A DNA stretch of 51,083 nt from Candidatus Azobacteroides sp. (GCA_021201815.1 JAJQEC010000001.1:1-51083); one strand, 5' to 3'. Positions 17,939 to 26,063 are shown, counted from the first letter of the stretch. Notes: generated by a model not told the origin, from the letters alone. Made by a program: numbers and translations.

Positions 17939-19177
17939 ATGAGCAGCTTGAAGAAATTGACATTTAGTGTAGCGTTCTTTATTAAAAAGAGTAAGTTGAG
18001 AAAAAACGGTGAAGCTCCTATTCTTTTACGGGTGACTGTAAACGGTGAAGTTGTAGAGATTATGATTAAACGGAGTATTCCTGTGGAAATGTGGGACCAG
18101 CTGAAGGGATGCAGCAAAGGAAAGGATTATAAATCCCGCGAACTAAATCATTATCTGGACACGATTAAAACCCGGATTTACCAAATCCAGCGGGAAAGGG
18201 AGATAGACGGAAAGGAAGTAACGGCAAAAGCGATCCGCGACCAATACCTCGGACGGGATGAATATTCACAGACTATTTTACAGGTGTATGAGGAGCATAA
18301 TAAGAAATGCCGTTCCCTGATCGGAATTGATTACACGGAATCAACGGTAGATAAATTCGACACTTCCCGTTCTCATTTGAAGGATTACATTCTCCACCAA
18401 TATAAAAAGGAAGATATGTTACTCCGGGAAATCAACAGCCAGTTTATTCTGGATTTTGATTTTTACCTGAAAACGGTTCGTAGAATCCAACACAATTCCA
18501 GCCTGAAACATCTGAAGAACTTAAAGAAGATTGTCCGTATTGCCCTTGCCAATGACTGGATAAAGAAAGATCCGTTTGTCGGAATCCAGTTTAAGCATGA
18601 AGAAAAGAATGTGGAGTTTCTGAGCCGGGAGGAATTAGATACTATTATAAACAAGGAATTTCCTGTGAAAAGACTGGAACAGGTACGGGATATTTTTATT
18701 TTCTGTTGTTTTACCGGATTGGCGTTTATTGATGTAAAACAGCTTTCCCGTGAACATCTGGTAAAAGATAATAACGGGACACTCTGGATACGCAAGAACC
18801 GCCAGAAAACAAAGAATATCTGTAATATCCCAGTGTTAAGCGTAGCCAGAAAATTGATTGAAAAATATTCCGGTTCTCCGGAATGTGAAAAGCATGGGGT
18901 ATTATTGCCTGTTTTGAGCAATCAGAAAATGAACTCTTACCTAAAAGAAATTGCCGATTTGTGCGGAATCAATAAAAATCTGACTACCCATGTGGCCCGA
19001 CATACCGCAGCGACAGTTGTCCTCCTTGCAAATGAGGTTTCTATGGAAAATGTGGCAAAGATATTGGGACATTCCAATACAAAGATGACACAACACTATG
19101 CAAAAGTGTTGGATAGTTCTATTTTGCGGGATATGGAAAAGGTGGAATTGTCTTTGGCAGGAAGTTTTAATTTTTAG
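17939..19177 (+). CDS. Tyrosine recombinase (integrase) of the tRNA-Asp element
   Basis: A 412-residue site-specific recombinase expected to integrate and excise the element at the tRNA-Asp att site. It has an N-terminal arm-binding domain (about 1-100), a SAM-like core-binding domain (about 110-210) and a C-terminal catalytic domain. Seen catalytic residues are His351 and Arg354 in HVARHTAAT, His378 in LGHSNTKMTQHY and the nucleophile Tyr387. The usual first arginine box reads CFTGLAFIDVKQL. Alanine replaces the canonical Arg of TGLR, a variation known in Bacteroidota conjugative-transposon integrases. It is transcribed away from attL, and convergent with the next gene across a strong terminator. 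Confidence 0.94.
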   Translation: MSSLKKLTFSVAFFIKKSKLRKNGEAPILLRVTVNGEVVEIMIKRSIPVEMWDQLKGCSKGKDYKSRELNHYLDTIKTRIYQIQREREIDGKEVTAKAIRDQYLGRDEYSQTILQVYEEHNKKCRSLIGIDYTESTVDKFDTSRSHLKDYILHQYKKEDMLLREINSQFILDFDFYLKTVRRIQHNSSLKHLKNLKKIVRIALANDWIKKDPFVGIQFKHEEKNVEFLSREELDTIINKEFPVKRLEQVRDIFIFCCFTGLAFIDVKQLSREHLVKDNNGTLWIRKNRQKTKNICNIPVLSVARKLIEKYSGSPECEKHGVLLPVLSNQKMNSYLKEIADLCGINKNLTTHVARHTAATVVLLANEVSMENVAKILGHSNTKMTQHYAKVLDSSILRDMEKVELSLAGSFNF

Positions 19178-19220
19178 TTAGATATATTTTGGTTTCAGAA
19201 AGATGAATCCGTTGTAAAAA

Positions 19221-19270
19221 AGAAAGGGAATTCTTTAAATAATAGCTTAAAGAATTCCCTTTCTCTTTTT
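19221..19270. terminator. Bidirectional terminator after the integrase
   Basis: A perfect 18-bp stem (19221-19238 with 19247-19264, arms starting AGAAAGGGAATTC) and an 8-base loop is followed by CTTTTTG on the plus strand, with a T-rich flank on the minus strand. It lies between convergent stop codons. Confidence 0.88.
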
Positions 19271-19278
19271 GAAATACC

Positions 19279-20172
19279 TTATATCATCCTCCCGTATTCT
19301 TCAATCTTAGCTTCACAAAGCTGTTGAGTAATATCTCTTAGTAATTCTACTTTCGGGAAAAGTGCATCAATATCTTGCTTTGTCACTTTAAAATCAGGAT
19401 TATATCTCCCGTCTACATAGGCCATCTTAATAAGGTTAAAGAGCCTTTTTTCTTCTGCGGTATCACGGGGAAATACTTTGGTTAAATCCGCAGAATATTT
19501 ACGCACGGAAGCCGACAATTTTGAAAGGTTATGTTGTTTGTTATTCTTCTGGGTATAAACCAATCGAATGGCATAATAATAATTTTCGCAAGCTTGATGG
19601 AGATGAAAAGAAGCCTGTCTATAATCTTGCCTATTATAAGCACCTTGTGCATCACATAAAAAACTATAACCTCAAGCAAATTTCTCCTCAAAATGGTACT
19701 GAGCCTTTTTCTTTGTATCTTCCATATCAGGCTTCCTTCTACGGGCTAACTTAAACTTACCGCTGTCATATAATACAATACCTTCCTGTTTTATTTGGGT
19801 ATAGAAATATTGCCCGGTTGTTAAGTCTTTGTTCAGTTTTTTAATGTCTTCATTGATAAATTGTAAAGGTGGCTGCCTGTCAGCATCTTTTTCCTTTACA
19901 CTCCGATAGTAAAGGTCTTCCACATTGTCCAGCGCTTTTCCTGCAATTCCGTCGGAGATACCGCTTGTTACTACCAGGATATCATAATCACTTACAAAGA
20001 ATTGTACTTTGTTAAATTCTTCCTTCTCGTCATATACTACATAATCATTTCGGGCATAACTTCCGAAAAGGATAATCATTTCAGTTTGCTTTAACCGTTT
20101 CAGGATGTTTTCAACAATGAAATTCAACTCTTTCTGGTTAGAGGGCGGTAGGTATGCGATTGACTTTTTCAT
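19279..20172 (-). pseudogene. Nucleotidyltransferase-HEPN protein split by one in-frame TGA
   Basis: From the ATG at 20172 the frame encodes an MNT-type nucleotidyltransferase with LFGSYARND (Gly37-Ser38) and the metal-binding Asp62 and Asp64 of SDYDILV. At codon 167 (19672-19674) there is a TGA. The same frame then continues open for 130 codons and encodes a HEPN domain, including RQASFHLHQACENYYYAIRL, which contains the RX4H motif (R-QASF-H), and LFNLIKMAYVDGRYNPDF. The joined length of about 297 residues is that of known nucleotidyltransferase-HEPN fusion proteins of Bacteroidota. Related MNT and HEPN pairs act as antitoxin and RNase toxin. The TGA may be an inactivating mutation, a sequencing error, or may separate the two domains into independently translated proteins; the first GTG/ATG starts after it would lack the RX4H motif. 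Confidence 0.8.
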
Positions 20173-20191
20173 CGGGAACTATTTATAGATA

Positions 20192-20199
20192 CAAAATTA
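20192..20199 (-). promoter_or_regulatory. -7 box for the nucleotidyltransferase-HEPN gene
   Basis: The minus strand reads TAATTTTG, ending 19 bases before the start codon at 20172. Confidence 0.5.
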
Positions 20200-20256
20200 A
20201 GCACATAAAGATAGATAAAAAAGAAAAATGGGAATTAACTTTTTGCTATTTAATTG

Positions 20257-20264
20257 TATATTTG
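20257..20264 (+). promoter_or_regulatory. Candidate -7 box for the small gene at 20397
   Basis: TATATTTG is a full TAnnTTTG match. It lies inside the longer open frame that begins at 20154, which favours the internal start at 20397. Confidence 0.4.
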
Positions 20265-20396
20265 TACCACTTCTGTTATTGTTGGATTTGTCAGTCCATT
20301 CAAAACCAACAAAATAAAAACACAGGTATAACAAGTAATTCATTATTAGTATTTATACCGGCATGGTTTTATAATCAGGCTTTAAAATGGACGTAT

Positions 20397-20618
20397 ATGG
20401 ACAATCAGAATATCAATCTTAAACCCCTTATTTCATTTTTAGAAACGGAATCCCGTTCTACCAATCTTTCAAAATTGCTGGATGGCCTATTATACGATTA
20501 TGTATCGTTGGCTCTGGAATACAGGTTGTCGGGCAATGACCTACACGAAAATACCCTTAGCTTTATTTATTACCTGAAAATGCTGAGGGATTTGATGCCA
20601 AAAGGTGAAATAAATTAG
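20397..20618 (+). CDS. Small protein of unknown function
   Basis: A 73-residue, mostly helical protein starting MDNQNINLKPLISFLETESR and ending DLMPKGEIN. The frame is open back to 20154, but the upstream 81 codons are cysteine- and aromatic-rich in an unlikely way, overlap the divergent gene's start and contain a promoter box, so the shorter start is preferred. No family is recognised. It lies inside the integrative element, 105 bases before another unknown gene on the same strand. Confidence 0.55.
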   Translation: MDNQNINLKPLISFLETESRSTNLSKLLDGLLYDYVSLALEYRLSGNDLHENTLSFIYYLKMLRDLMPKGEIN

Positions 20619-20723
20619 CTTTTCATAATGTACTTTGGTTCTTTTCTGGATGATAGATCCGGGAAAAGGATAATACAGTTTTCAATTAAAATAGTATTCA
20701 AAAAATAATTAATAGATAAGATC

Positions 20724-21158
20724 ATGAAACTTAAAGATAAAATTAATGAAATAGAAGAAAATCAAAGTCAGGAGGAAAAAGATGTATGGCAAAAGCTATT
20801 TGAATATTTTGAAAAGAATTCCATTCATACACGCTGCATGGCTTTATACCAATTATTGGTTTCCTGTGAACAAACAGAGCCTATAAGAAAATTAATAATA
20901 AAGGTGGATAGGGTATTACGTGATTATTATACCCAAGAAGTCATTTGTAACTTAGTTATATTTTTAGGAATTGCCGAAGATAAAGCGAAAGGAAACATTA
21001 CGGATGAAAGGATAATAAATGAGATTAGTTCTTCATTTTCCGAAACCATTTGTTACTGGCAGCTTCAACATATTGAAATTGAAAGAAGAATTAATAATAG
21101 TATAGGAAAAATTGAGGAAGAGGTAGGGCAAGCTATTGAAGAAATAAAGAAAGAATGA
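20724..21158 (+). CDS. Unknown helical protein
   Basis: A 144-residue, acidic, predicted mainly helical protein (MKLKDKINEIEENQSQEEKD ... EEVGQAIEEIKKE). The ends look coiled-coil-like. There is no signal peptide and no membrane segment. It follows the 73-residue gene and precedes a 570-base gap before the cyclase operon. No function can be assigned; its placement within a defence-rich element is the only clue. Confidence 0.65.
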   Translation: MKLKDKINEIEENQSQEEKDVWQKLFEYFEKNSIHTRCMALYQLLVSCEQTEPIRKLIIKVDRVLRDYYTQEVICNLVIFLGIAEDKAKGNITDERIINEISSSFSETICYWQLQHIEIERRINNSIGKIEEEVGQAIEEIKKE

Positions 21159-21692
21159 TTTTAAGAGTAGAAACACAATTTAATCAAGCAACATGCAGAT
21201 TTATAAATGGATAAGGGAAGCGTTTAGTTAATTACTTAAAAACTGGAATTTTATTATATGTTAAGGTGCGCAGTAAATGTAATATGTTATGTATAATAAA
21301 ATTCCAGTAAAAGAAATAGTATCAACCAATAACATAAGTCAAGAAGGATTTTTAATCAATTTCTCACTATCTTTGAAAAAAGGATCCAAGTTTAAACCCG
21401 TATTCTGTAGACCTATAGTTTTCTATTTACATAAAATTATGGACAGTGTATCCTTAAATTAATACCGATTCAAAAGAAAGATTATTTTTTAATTTAGAAT
21501 ACATACTCCTAAGACCTACTTTATAGTTTCTTTGACTTCCCCTTCTATAAATATAATTTGGTATAATAAACCATTTGATTTAATATGGCTTATTTGTATC
21601 CAAAAATATCTATTAAAAATGCTTATCAAAAAATCTACTTAAAATATTAAGATTAAAATAATTTACTTTTATCTATTACAAGATAGTTTATT
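21159..21692. other. Gene-free AT-rich stretch with a 17-bp inverted repeat
   Basis: About 530 bases without a credible gene. It contains a perfect 17-bp inverted repeat (21242-21258 and 21292-21308) listed separately and is otherwise very AT-rich. Confidence 0.6.
21242..21308. repeat. Perfect 17-bp inverted repeat
   Basis: ACTGGAATTTTATTATA at 21242-21258 and its exact reverse complement at 21292-21308 enclose 33 bases. The flanks are not T-rich enough for an ordinary terminator. It might be a long-loop hairpin RNA or a recombination or protein site. Confidence 0.75.
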
Positions 21693-21700
21693 TATCTTTG
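21693..21700 (+). promoter_or_regulatory. -7 promoter box of the Pycsar-like operon
   Basis: TATCTTTG is a full TAnnTTTG match ending 25 bases before the first start codon of the operon. No clear -33 TTG is seen. Confidence 0.6.
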
Positions 21701-21725
21701 TTAAAACTTATGTAACATTTATACT

Positions 21726-22502
21726 ATGCCGAATATTCAACAATCTTTATCTTTGAAGAAAACATATAATTTTTTCAATCAACAAGAACAAAAACTTGAA
21801 GATTTTATAAAAAGTTCTAATCCTATTGTTCAAAAAAATGAAAAATCGTCTAAAGTTAGGAGGTTAAATGAAAGTTTTAATGTTAATCCTGATGTTCCCA
21901 GAGAAATTATTTACTTTGAAAGAAATATAAAAACCACAGTCGTTCTATTATATATTGATATTTTTGCTTTTTCAAAAATCATAGAGAATTATACCTCTAA
22001 TAAAATTAAAGATTATTTAGATGATTATTATAATATGATTATTCCAATCATTTATCAAGCGGGGGGCGAAGTTGAAAAGTTAATGGGTGATGGTATTATT
22101 TGTGTGTTTGGTAAACCTTTTATAAATAAAAGCATTGAAGAAATAATACAAATAGCAGAAGCATGTGCTATATATGTAATATTGAAAGCACAAAAAATAA
22201 ATAAGTGTGTCAAGATAGCTTTCCACGTTGGCGACATTACTTACTATAAAGTTCCATCAAAAGATTATTCTGAATATACTATCATTGGTCACCCTATGAC
22301 TGAATTACATAGGCTAGAATCTGTTTCAGTAAAAAATGCAGTAAATTATTTTACAAATTCAATTTATGATAGTGAATATTTTCAATTTGGCTTACTTAAT
22401 GAAATGAGGTTTGAACATGGCTTTTCTATTGAAACAAAAAATATTGATAATTTATCTGGTATCTGTTATGAGGAAATAAAATATTTAATAATAGACGAAT
22501 AA
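21726..22502 (+). CDS. Class III nucleotide cyclase-like protein (first cyclase of the operon)
   Basis: A 258-residue protein with a class III adenylate/guanylate cyclase domain at about 70-200. Seen landmarks: Asp78 in LLYIDIFAFS (first metal aspartate), GGEVEKLMGDGIICVFG with Lys118 at the base-contact position and Asp122 (second metal aspartate), and IIGHPMTELHRLES. In the last, Thr192 occupies the place of the transition-state Asn while Arg196 is kept. Thr185, three residues before Gly188, aligns with the second base-contact position, so the Lys/Thr pair resembles class IIIb adenylate cyclases. The missing Asn suggests weak activity alone, or pairing with the second cyclase, which has Asn. 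The stop is 2 bases before the next start; the three genes are one operon. Confidence 0.8.
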   Translation: MPNIQQSLSLKKTYNFFNQQEQKLEDFIKSSNPIVQKNEKSSKVRRLNESFNVNPDVPREIIYFERNIKTTVVLLYIDIFAFSKIIENYTSNKIKDYLDDYYNMIIPIIYQAGGEVEKLMGDGIICVFGKPFINKSIEEIIQIAEACAIYVILKAQKINKCVKIAFHVGDITYYKVPSKDYSEYTIIGHPMTELHRLESVSVKNAVNYFTNSIYDSEYFQFGLLNEMRFEHGFSIETKNIDNLSGICYEEIKYLIIDE

Positions 22503-22504
22503 AT

Positions 22505-23497
22505 ATGGTATTAAAAGATCTGATAAATGAAGTTCAGGAAGATATTCAGGATGTTAAAAATACCCAATTTATTTATAGTAACACTACCTCTGTGCCACGA
22601 AGAAAAGATCTTGGTCTTACTTTTGAAAGTGGTAAGGAAAAAAAAGGAAAAATTCTTAACACGTGTGTTTTATATGTAGATATACGGGATTCTGTTATCC
22701 TTACTCATAAATATGATTCTGAGACTATGGGGAAGTTATATACTGCATTTACAAAGGCGGTATTAAAAATTGCTAAATATTATTCCGGACATATACGAAA
22801 TATAATTGGTGATAGAGTAATGGTTATATTTAAACCAGAGAATTGTTTTTCGAATGCAATTTATTGTGCAATAGCTATCAATCATGTTTTTAGTAAAGTC
22901 TTTCCAACTATTTTTAAGGGGATTGATTTTAAATGTGGAATTGGCATTGATTATGGAGAACTAAAAGTAATAAAAGTAGGAATACAACGTCGTAATGAAG
23001 AACATTTCGAAAATTTATCATTAGTATGGACTGGTGAACCTGCAAATATTGCATCTAGATTGACAGATTTTGCTAATAAAAAAATTAAAAGGAATTTATT
23101 TGATGTTATTATGAAGAGCAGAGTTATTAATTTATTAGATTTGAAAAGATCATCATTTAATAATATCTTTGGCTCGCATGCAAATTCGTATAATAATACA
23201 AGATACCGAGAAACAAAAGAGACTTTAAATGAAGAAGAATTTATTAATTTAATTACTCACTTTGACAATAGTACTACTATCACTACAAATATTGGAATTA
23301 TGTCACAATTTCGAAAAAGATATGATAATATAAATTATCCACCTATCTTAATTACTCATAATGTATTTATGGGTTATAAAGAAAGAAATCCAGAATGTCT
23401 TACTATTAAAAATAGTTTGTGGTTAAGACAAGAACATAATTTCAATAATGTGAAATGCGAAGTATATAGAGGAGATATAATCTTGATTTTTGAATAA
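22505..23497 (+). CDS. pycC: Pycsar-type nucleotide cyclase
   Basis: A 330-residue class III cyclase, best read as the signal-producing enzyme of a Pycsar anti-phage system (cCMP or cUMP as messenger). The cyclase core at about 48-190 has all catalytic features: Asp59 in CVLYVDIRDSV, Asp103 in RNIIGDRVMVIF, and Asn181 and Arg185 in GEPANIASRLTD. The base-contact lysine of purine cyclases is replaced by Asn99, which fits a non-adenylate specificity (inference). About 140 residues follow the core, ending VYRGDIILIFE. They may be an AGS-C-like sensor domain of the kind fused to Pycsar cyclases, though I cannot confirm this by eye. It lies between another cyclase (2-base gap) and a membrane effector (11-base gap). 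Confidence 0.85.
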   Translation: MVLKDLINEVQEDIQDVKNTQFIYSNTTSVPRRKDLGLTFESGKEKKGKILNTCVLYVDIRDSVILTHKYDSETMGKLYTAFTKAVLKIAKYYSGHIRNIIGDRVMVIFKPENCFSNAIYCAIAINHVFSKVFPTIFKGIDFKCGIGIDYGELKVIKVGIQRRNEEHFENLSLVWTGEPANIASRLTDFANKKIKRNLFDVIMKSRVINLLDLKRSSFNNIFGSHANSYNNTRYRETKETLNEEEFINLITHFDNSTTITTNIGIMSQFRKRYDNINYPPILITHNVFMGYKERNPECLTIKNSLWLRQEHNFNNVKCEVYRGDIILIFE

Positions 23498-23508
23498 ATA
23501 AAGTGAAT

Positions 23509-24018
23509 ATGGATAAAAATGAGCATTTATATCGAATTTTTGATAACATAAATGATTGGTTAAAATTTGCTGAAGCTAAAATTTTAGGTTTAATAGCTTT
23601 TGATGTTGCTTTATTAGTTGGATATACACAAATTCATACTGAGAATCTTGTTATAAAATACGCCTCTGGAATTTTAGCTATTTTTTTAGTTTTATCTTTG
23701 CTTCTATGTATTATATCCGTGATCCCTATTGTCAACAAGGTTGCTGTCAAATTAAAAAAATGTAATTTTTCAAATATCCTGTTTTTTGGGTATATAAAAG
23801 ACTTGAATGAAAAAGAATTTGAAAAGGAATTTTTGTTAAAATTAGAAGATCAAGAACCACTGAATAAGTATGAAAAAGATTTAGTATGCCAAATACTATA
23901 CAATTCTAAAATAACAAGTCTAAAATGCCAGTTTTTTGATCTTGCTTCTTATATTCTAATTACAGGTATAATAATTTCCATAATTTCTTTTTTAATTTTA
24001 CATTTTATTCTCACATAA
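23509..24018 (+). CDS. pycTM: Pycsar transmembrane effector (PycTM-like)
   Basis: A 169-residue membrane protein starting MDKNEHLYRIFDNINDWLKF. An amphipathic N-terminus with the phrase FAEAKILGLIAF is followed by hydrophobic segments at about 24-40, 50-72 and 145-167. The NINDWLKFAEAK pattern and overall layout match the PycTM effector family, which is thought to respond to cyclic pyrimidine nucleotides by damaging the inner membrane and killing the infected cell. A GTG at 23503 gives two extra residues; the ATG at 23509 is preferred. It is the last gene of the operon with the two cyclases. No obvious terminator hairpin follows. Confidence 0.82.
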   Translation: MDKNEHLYRIFDNINDWLKFAEAKILGLIAFDVALLVGYTQIHTENLVIKYASGILAIFLVLSLLLCIISVIPIVNKVAVKLKKCNFSNILFFGYIKDLNEKEFEKEFLLKLEDQEPLNKYEKDLVCQILYNSKITSLKCQFFDLASYILITGIIISIISFLILHFILT

Positions 24019-24094
24019 GAAATCAAAATAAATCCTAAGAAAATGAATACAAGATATAAAATAAAGATTCATATTAATAATTATAACGACTATA

Positions 24095-24422
24095 TAGGTG
24101 CTGGAAAATCCTACTGAAAATAGTTACCCGAATTCCCTTAAAAGTGGTCACGTTTTCCGACTGAAACTGCTCCCCTAAATCCGGCTGAAAGTGGTCCCCT
24201 TAAAAAAGGCAAGGGCATAGATTAAAATTGGCGGATAATTGTATTCTTTAAACAAAAAAAATATATCAAAGAATACGTCCTATGCCGAACAAATCAATTA
24301 CAATGCAAAAATTACGGCAATTATTACGGCTATCCAGCCAGGGCAAAGAGAGCAAAATGATTGCAAGCTACTTGCGTATATCCCGCACTACTGTAAAAAT
24401 GTATTTAACCAGCTCTAAATAA
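24095..24422 (+). mobile_element. Truncated left end of an IS21-family insertion sequence
   Basis: Short repeated motifs typical of IS21 ends (GTGGTCACG, GAAAGTGGTCCCC, GAAACTGCTCCCC) precede the start of an istA-like gene that stops after 46 codons. The rest of istA and all of istB are absent. The left boundary is approximate. Confidence 0.7.
24282..24422 (+). pseudogene. istA transposase N-terminal fragment
   Basis: Encodes 46 residues from MPNKSITMQKLRQLLRLS to VKMYLTSSK and then a stop. The sequence is the N-terminal helix-turn-helix of IS21 IstA transposases (GKESKMIASYLRISRTTVKMY), whose full length is roughly 500 residues. It is a deletion remnant and not expected to be active. Its presence between the Pycsar-like operon and the HTH genes suggests the element was assembled by past insertions and deletions. 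Confidence 0.75.
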
Positions 24423-24597
24423 GCACTTCCTAACATATTCTTAAATTTACTCAATACAGAGAGTAAATTTACTCAAAGTTTTTGAATTTGTAAATCTTAA
24501 CAGTAGAATAAAATAATAGCAAAACAGGAAGGACTTTTTTAACTCATGTATTCATCCTGATTAAAAATATTATACAACCTGTATCCACTTATTCACC
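24423..24597. other. Remainder of the gap after the IS21 remnant
   Basis: Together with 24019-24281 this completes a 580-base stretch without an intact gene. It holds the IS21 fragment and AT-rich filler; nothing else is recognised. Confidence 0.5.
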
Positions 24598-24888
24598 CTA
24601 CATTTCATTATTAAAAGCCTTATAATAATTCTTTTCCAGTAATTCTTCAATATCCGACCTTTTATAAAGTATTTTTCCTTCCAGCTTATAATAACAGAGT
24701 AATCCGTTATCCCGGTAATCCTGAAGGGTACGGGGACTAATATGTAACCACTCACAAACATGAGAGGTCGTAAGAAAACTATCATCCGGCAAAGCGGATT
24801 CCGGAAGATGGGTTATAATATCTTCTGCTTGCCGGAGGTCATTTAATAACTGTTGAATTTCTTCTGAATTGTAAGTAAGTGTATCCAT
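24598..24888 (-). CDS. Excisionase-type helix-turn-helix protein
   Basis: A 96-residue protein with a C-terminal HTH_17 (MerR/excisionase-like) domain: FLTTSHVCEWLHISPRTLQD, then YRDNGLLCYYKLEGKILYKR and DIEELLEKN. It ends with the same strand-turn-strand wing as its upstream neighbour, to which it is related. Pairs of such genes are common on Bacteroidota conjugative and mobilizable elements, where they regulate excision and transfer. The start lies 13 bases after the preceding gene's stop, so they form an operon. Confidence 0.85.
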   Translation of the reverse strand: MDTLTYNSEEIQQLLNDLRQAEDIITHLPESALPDDSFLTTSHVCEWLHISPRTLQDYRDNGLLCYYKLEGKILYKRSDIEELLEKNYYKAFNNEM

Positions 24889-24900
24889 TCAATCTCATTT

Positions 24901-25173
24901 TTACCGGGAAACTTTACTTTTATTTATTAGCTGTTCTATATCTTCTTTTTTATAGTAACACTTATTCCTGATCCGGGTATAAGGTATTATTCTTTTGTCC
25001 CGGTACGTTTGTAATGTTCTCAGGGATACATCCAGCATTACACATACGTCCTGGTTATCCAACCATTCTTTTGATTTTTGGGAACGTTCTAATTGGTTTA
25101 GTTTTTCTAGCAGGGCCTTTATATTTTGTTTTATTTTTTCAAAAGCAGCTGCTTCTATAATTCTTAAATCCAT
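24901..25173 (-). CDS. Excisionase-type helix-turn-helix protein
   Basis: A 90-residue protein with an HTH_17 domain: WLDNQDVCVMLDVSLRTLQT, then YRDKRIIPYTRIRNKCYYKK and DIEQLINKS. The N-terminal 40 residues are helical and may form a dimer coiled coil (KIKQNIKALLEKLNQLERSQ). It is the first gene of a two-gene unit with the similar 96-residue protein. A TAnnTTTG box lies 70 bases upstream. A role in excision or in transfer control of the element is inferred from family and context. Confidence 0.85.
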   Translation of the reverse strand: MDLRIIEAAAFEKIKQNIKALLEKLNQLERSQKSKEWLDNQDVCVMLDVSLRTLQTYRDKRIIPYTRIRNKCYYKKEDIEQLINKSKVSR

Positions 25174-25242
25174 ACTCTCAGATTATTTATACCTTATTCA
25201 TCTCCTATTTATTTCTTATGGGACATACTTGTATCTTTTTTA

Positions 25243-25250
25243 CAAATATA
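25243..25250 (-). promoter_or_regulatory. -7 box for the excisionase-type HTH operon
   Basis: The minus strand reads TATATTTG, a full TAnnTTTG match, 70 bases before the start codon at 25173. Confidence 0.45.
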
Positions 25251-25476
25251 TTATTCAAAATAATATGCTGATATAAACCGAAGAGGTATGTCGATATCTA
25301 GCGTAATTTGTCTCTATATTTAATGATGGATATTCTTTACACTTGTCATAGTATAAGTTTCTGATTAGATATATCCCTATTAAAATTTATAGTATTACCA
25401 TTATTAAAAGCAATCATTTTTCTAATTTTCTTTTTTTCTTCACCCACCCCGATTTTCGACTTTGGAGAAAATCCGC

Positions 25477-25560
25477 CCCCCGGTTTGTAACCGGGGCAAG
25501 TTAGGGCTTTTTGCTGCAAAAGGATTTTTTGCAGCAAAAAGCACAACTTGCAAAGTGCCC
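25477..25560. repeat. Nested hairpins, possible remnant of an origin of transfer
   Basis: Two adjacent perfect hairpins: CCCCGGTT-TGT-AACCGGGG (25478-25485/25489-25496), then a 16-bp stem GCTTTTTGCTGCAAAA (25506-25521) with its complement at 25527-25542 around GGATT. Outer segments CAAGTT and AACTTG extend the second one. Their clustering beside HTH_17 genes suggests a DNA-processing site; oriT identity is an inference. Confidence 0.6.
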
Positions 25561-25698
25561 GAGCAATTTAAATACGCGGATTGCGCATTCATTTTTTACT
25601 TGATTAGTTGGAGAATAAAATGTAGTTTTAATGTGTGTGAGATGGAATATAATATGGTGATACCAAAATGCAGAATCATTATATAGCTGCGTGGATCT

Positions 25699-25842
25699 AT
25701 TACGATAGTCTTATATTAAGATATTGAGATAATCCTGGATTAAAATATTACGATAACTCTGCATGACGACATTACGATAGTTCTACATCAAGATAGCACG
25801 ATAACTCTGTATAACGATAACATGATATAAGGATAAAAGATA
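25699..25842. repeat. Imperfect 24-bp tandem repeat array, about six units
   Basis: Successive 24-base units start at 25699, 25723, 25747, 25771, 25795 and (degenerate, shorter) 25819. The shared core is (A)TTACGATA(A/G)(C/T)TCT. The best pair, 25747-25770 and 25771-25794, share ATTACGATA and TCT. There are no spacers between units, so it is not a CRISPR array. Confidence 0.8.
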
Positions 25843-26063
25843 TGACTACCTATGAGCATTACTATATAATTGCAATTTTATAAAATGGGATGATTGATCT
25901 TGCTTTTATATCATAAAAAAATAACTTATAATTAACAAGTCACATTTTATGCTTTAGATTCAAAATATTTTTTTCTGCTTATATTTGTCGAATAAAAACG
26001 CCATTTTTGCTGTTGTTCGTTAAATTTCTTCGAGAAGGATAATTATTATTTTGTATTTTTAAA

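Larger units (their letters stand above)
25174..26063. other. Gene-free stretch with hairpins and a tandem array
   Basis: About 890 bases between the HTH genes and the reverse transcriptase. It holds a promoter box (25243-25250), nested hairpins (25477-25560) and a 24-bp tandem array (25699-25842), each listed separately. Short open frames here are not convincing. Such a place on related elements often carries mobilization genes or an origin of transfer; no relaxase gene is present. Confidence 0.6.

Noticed and set aside
15588-20172. Alternative genetic code or stop-codon reassignment to explain the TAG and TGA interruptions
   Set aside because: All other genes in the window use TAA, TAG and TGA as normal stops. 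Isolated lesions or errors are simpler.
20154-20396. Long N-terminus of the 73-residue protein at 20397
   Set aside because: The segment overlaps the divergent gene's start and holds a TAnnTTTG box; its composition is not protein-like.
25699-25842. CRISPR array
   Set aside because: The 24-base units abut without spacers and no cas genes are present.
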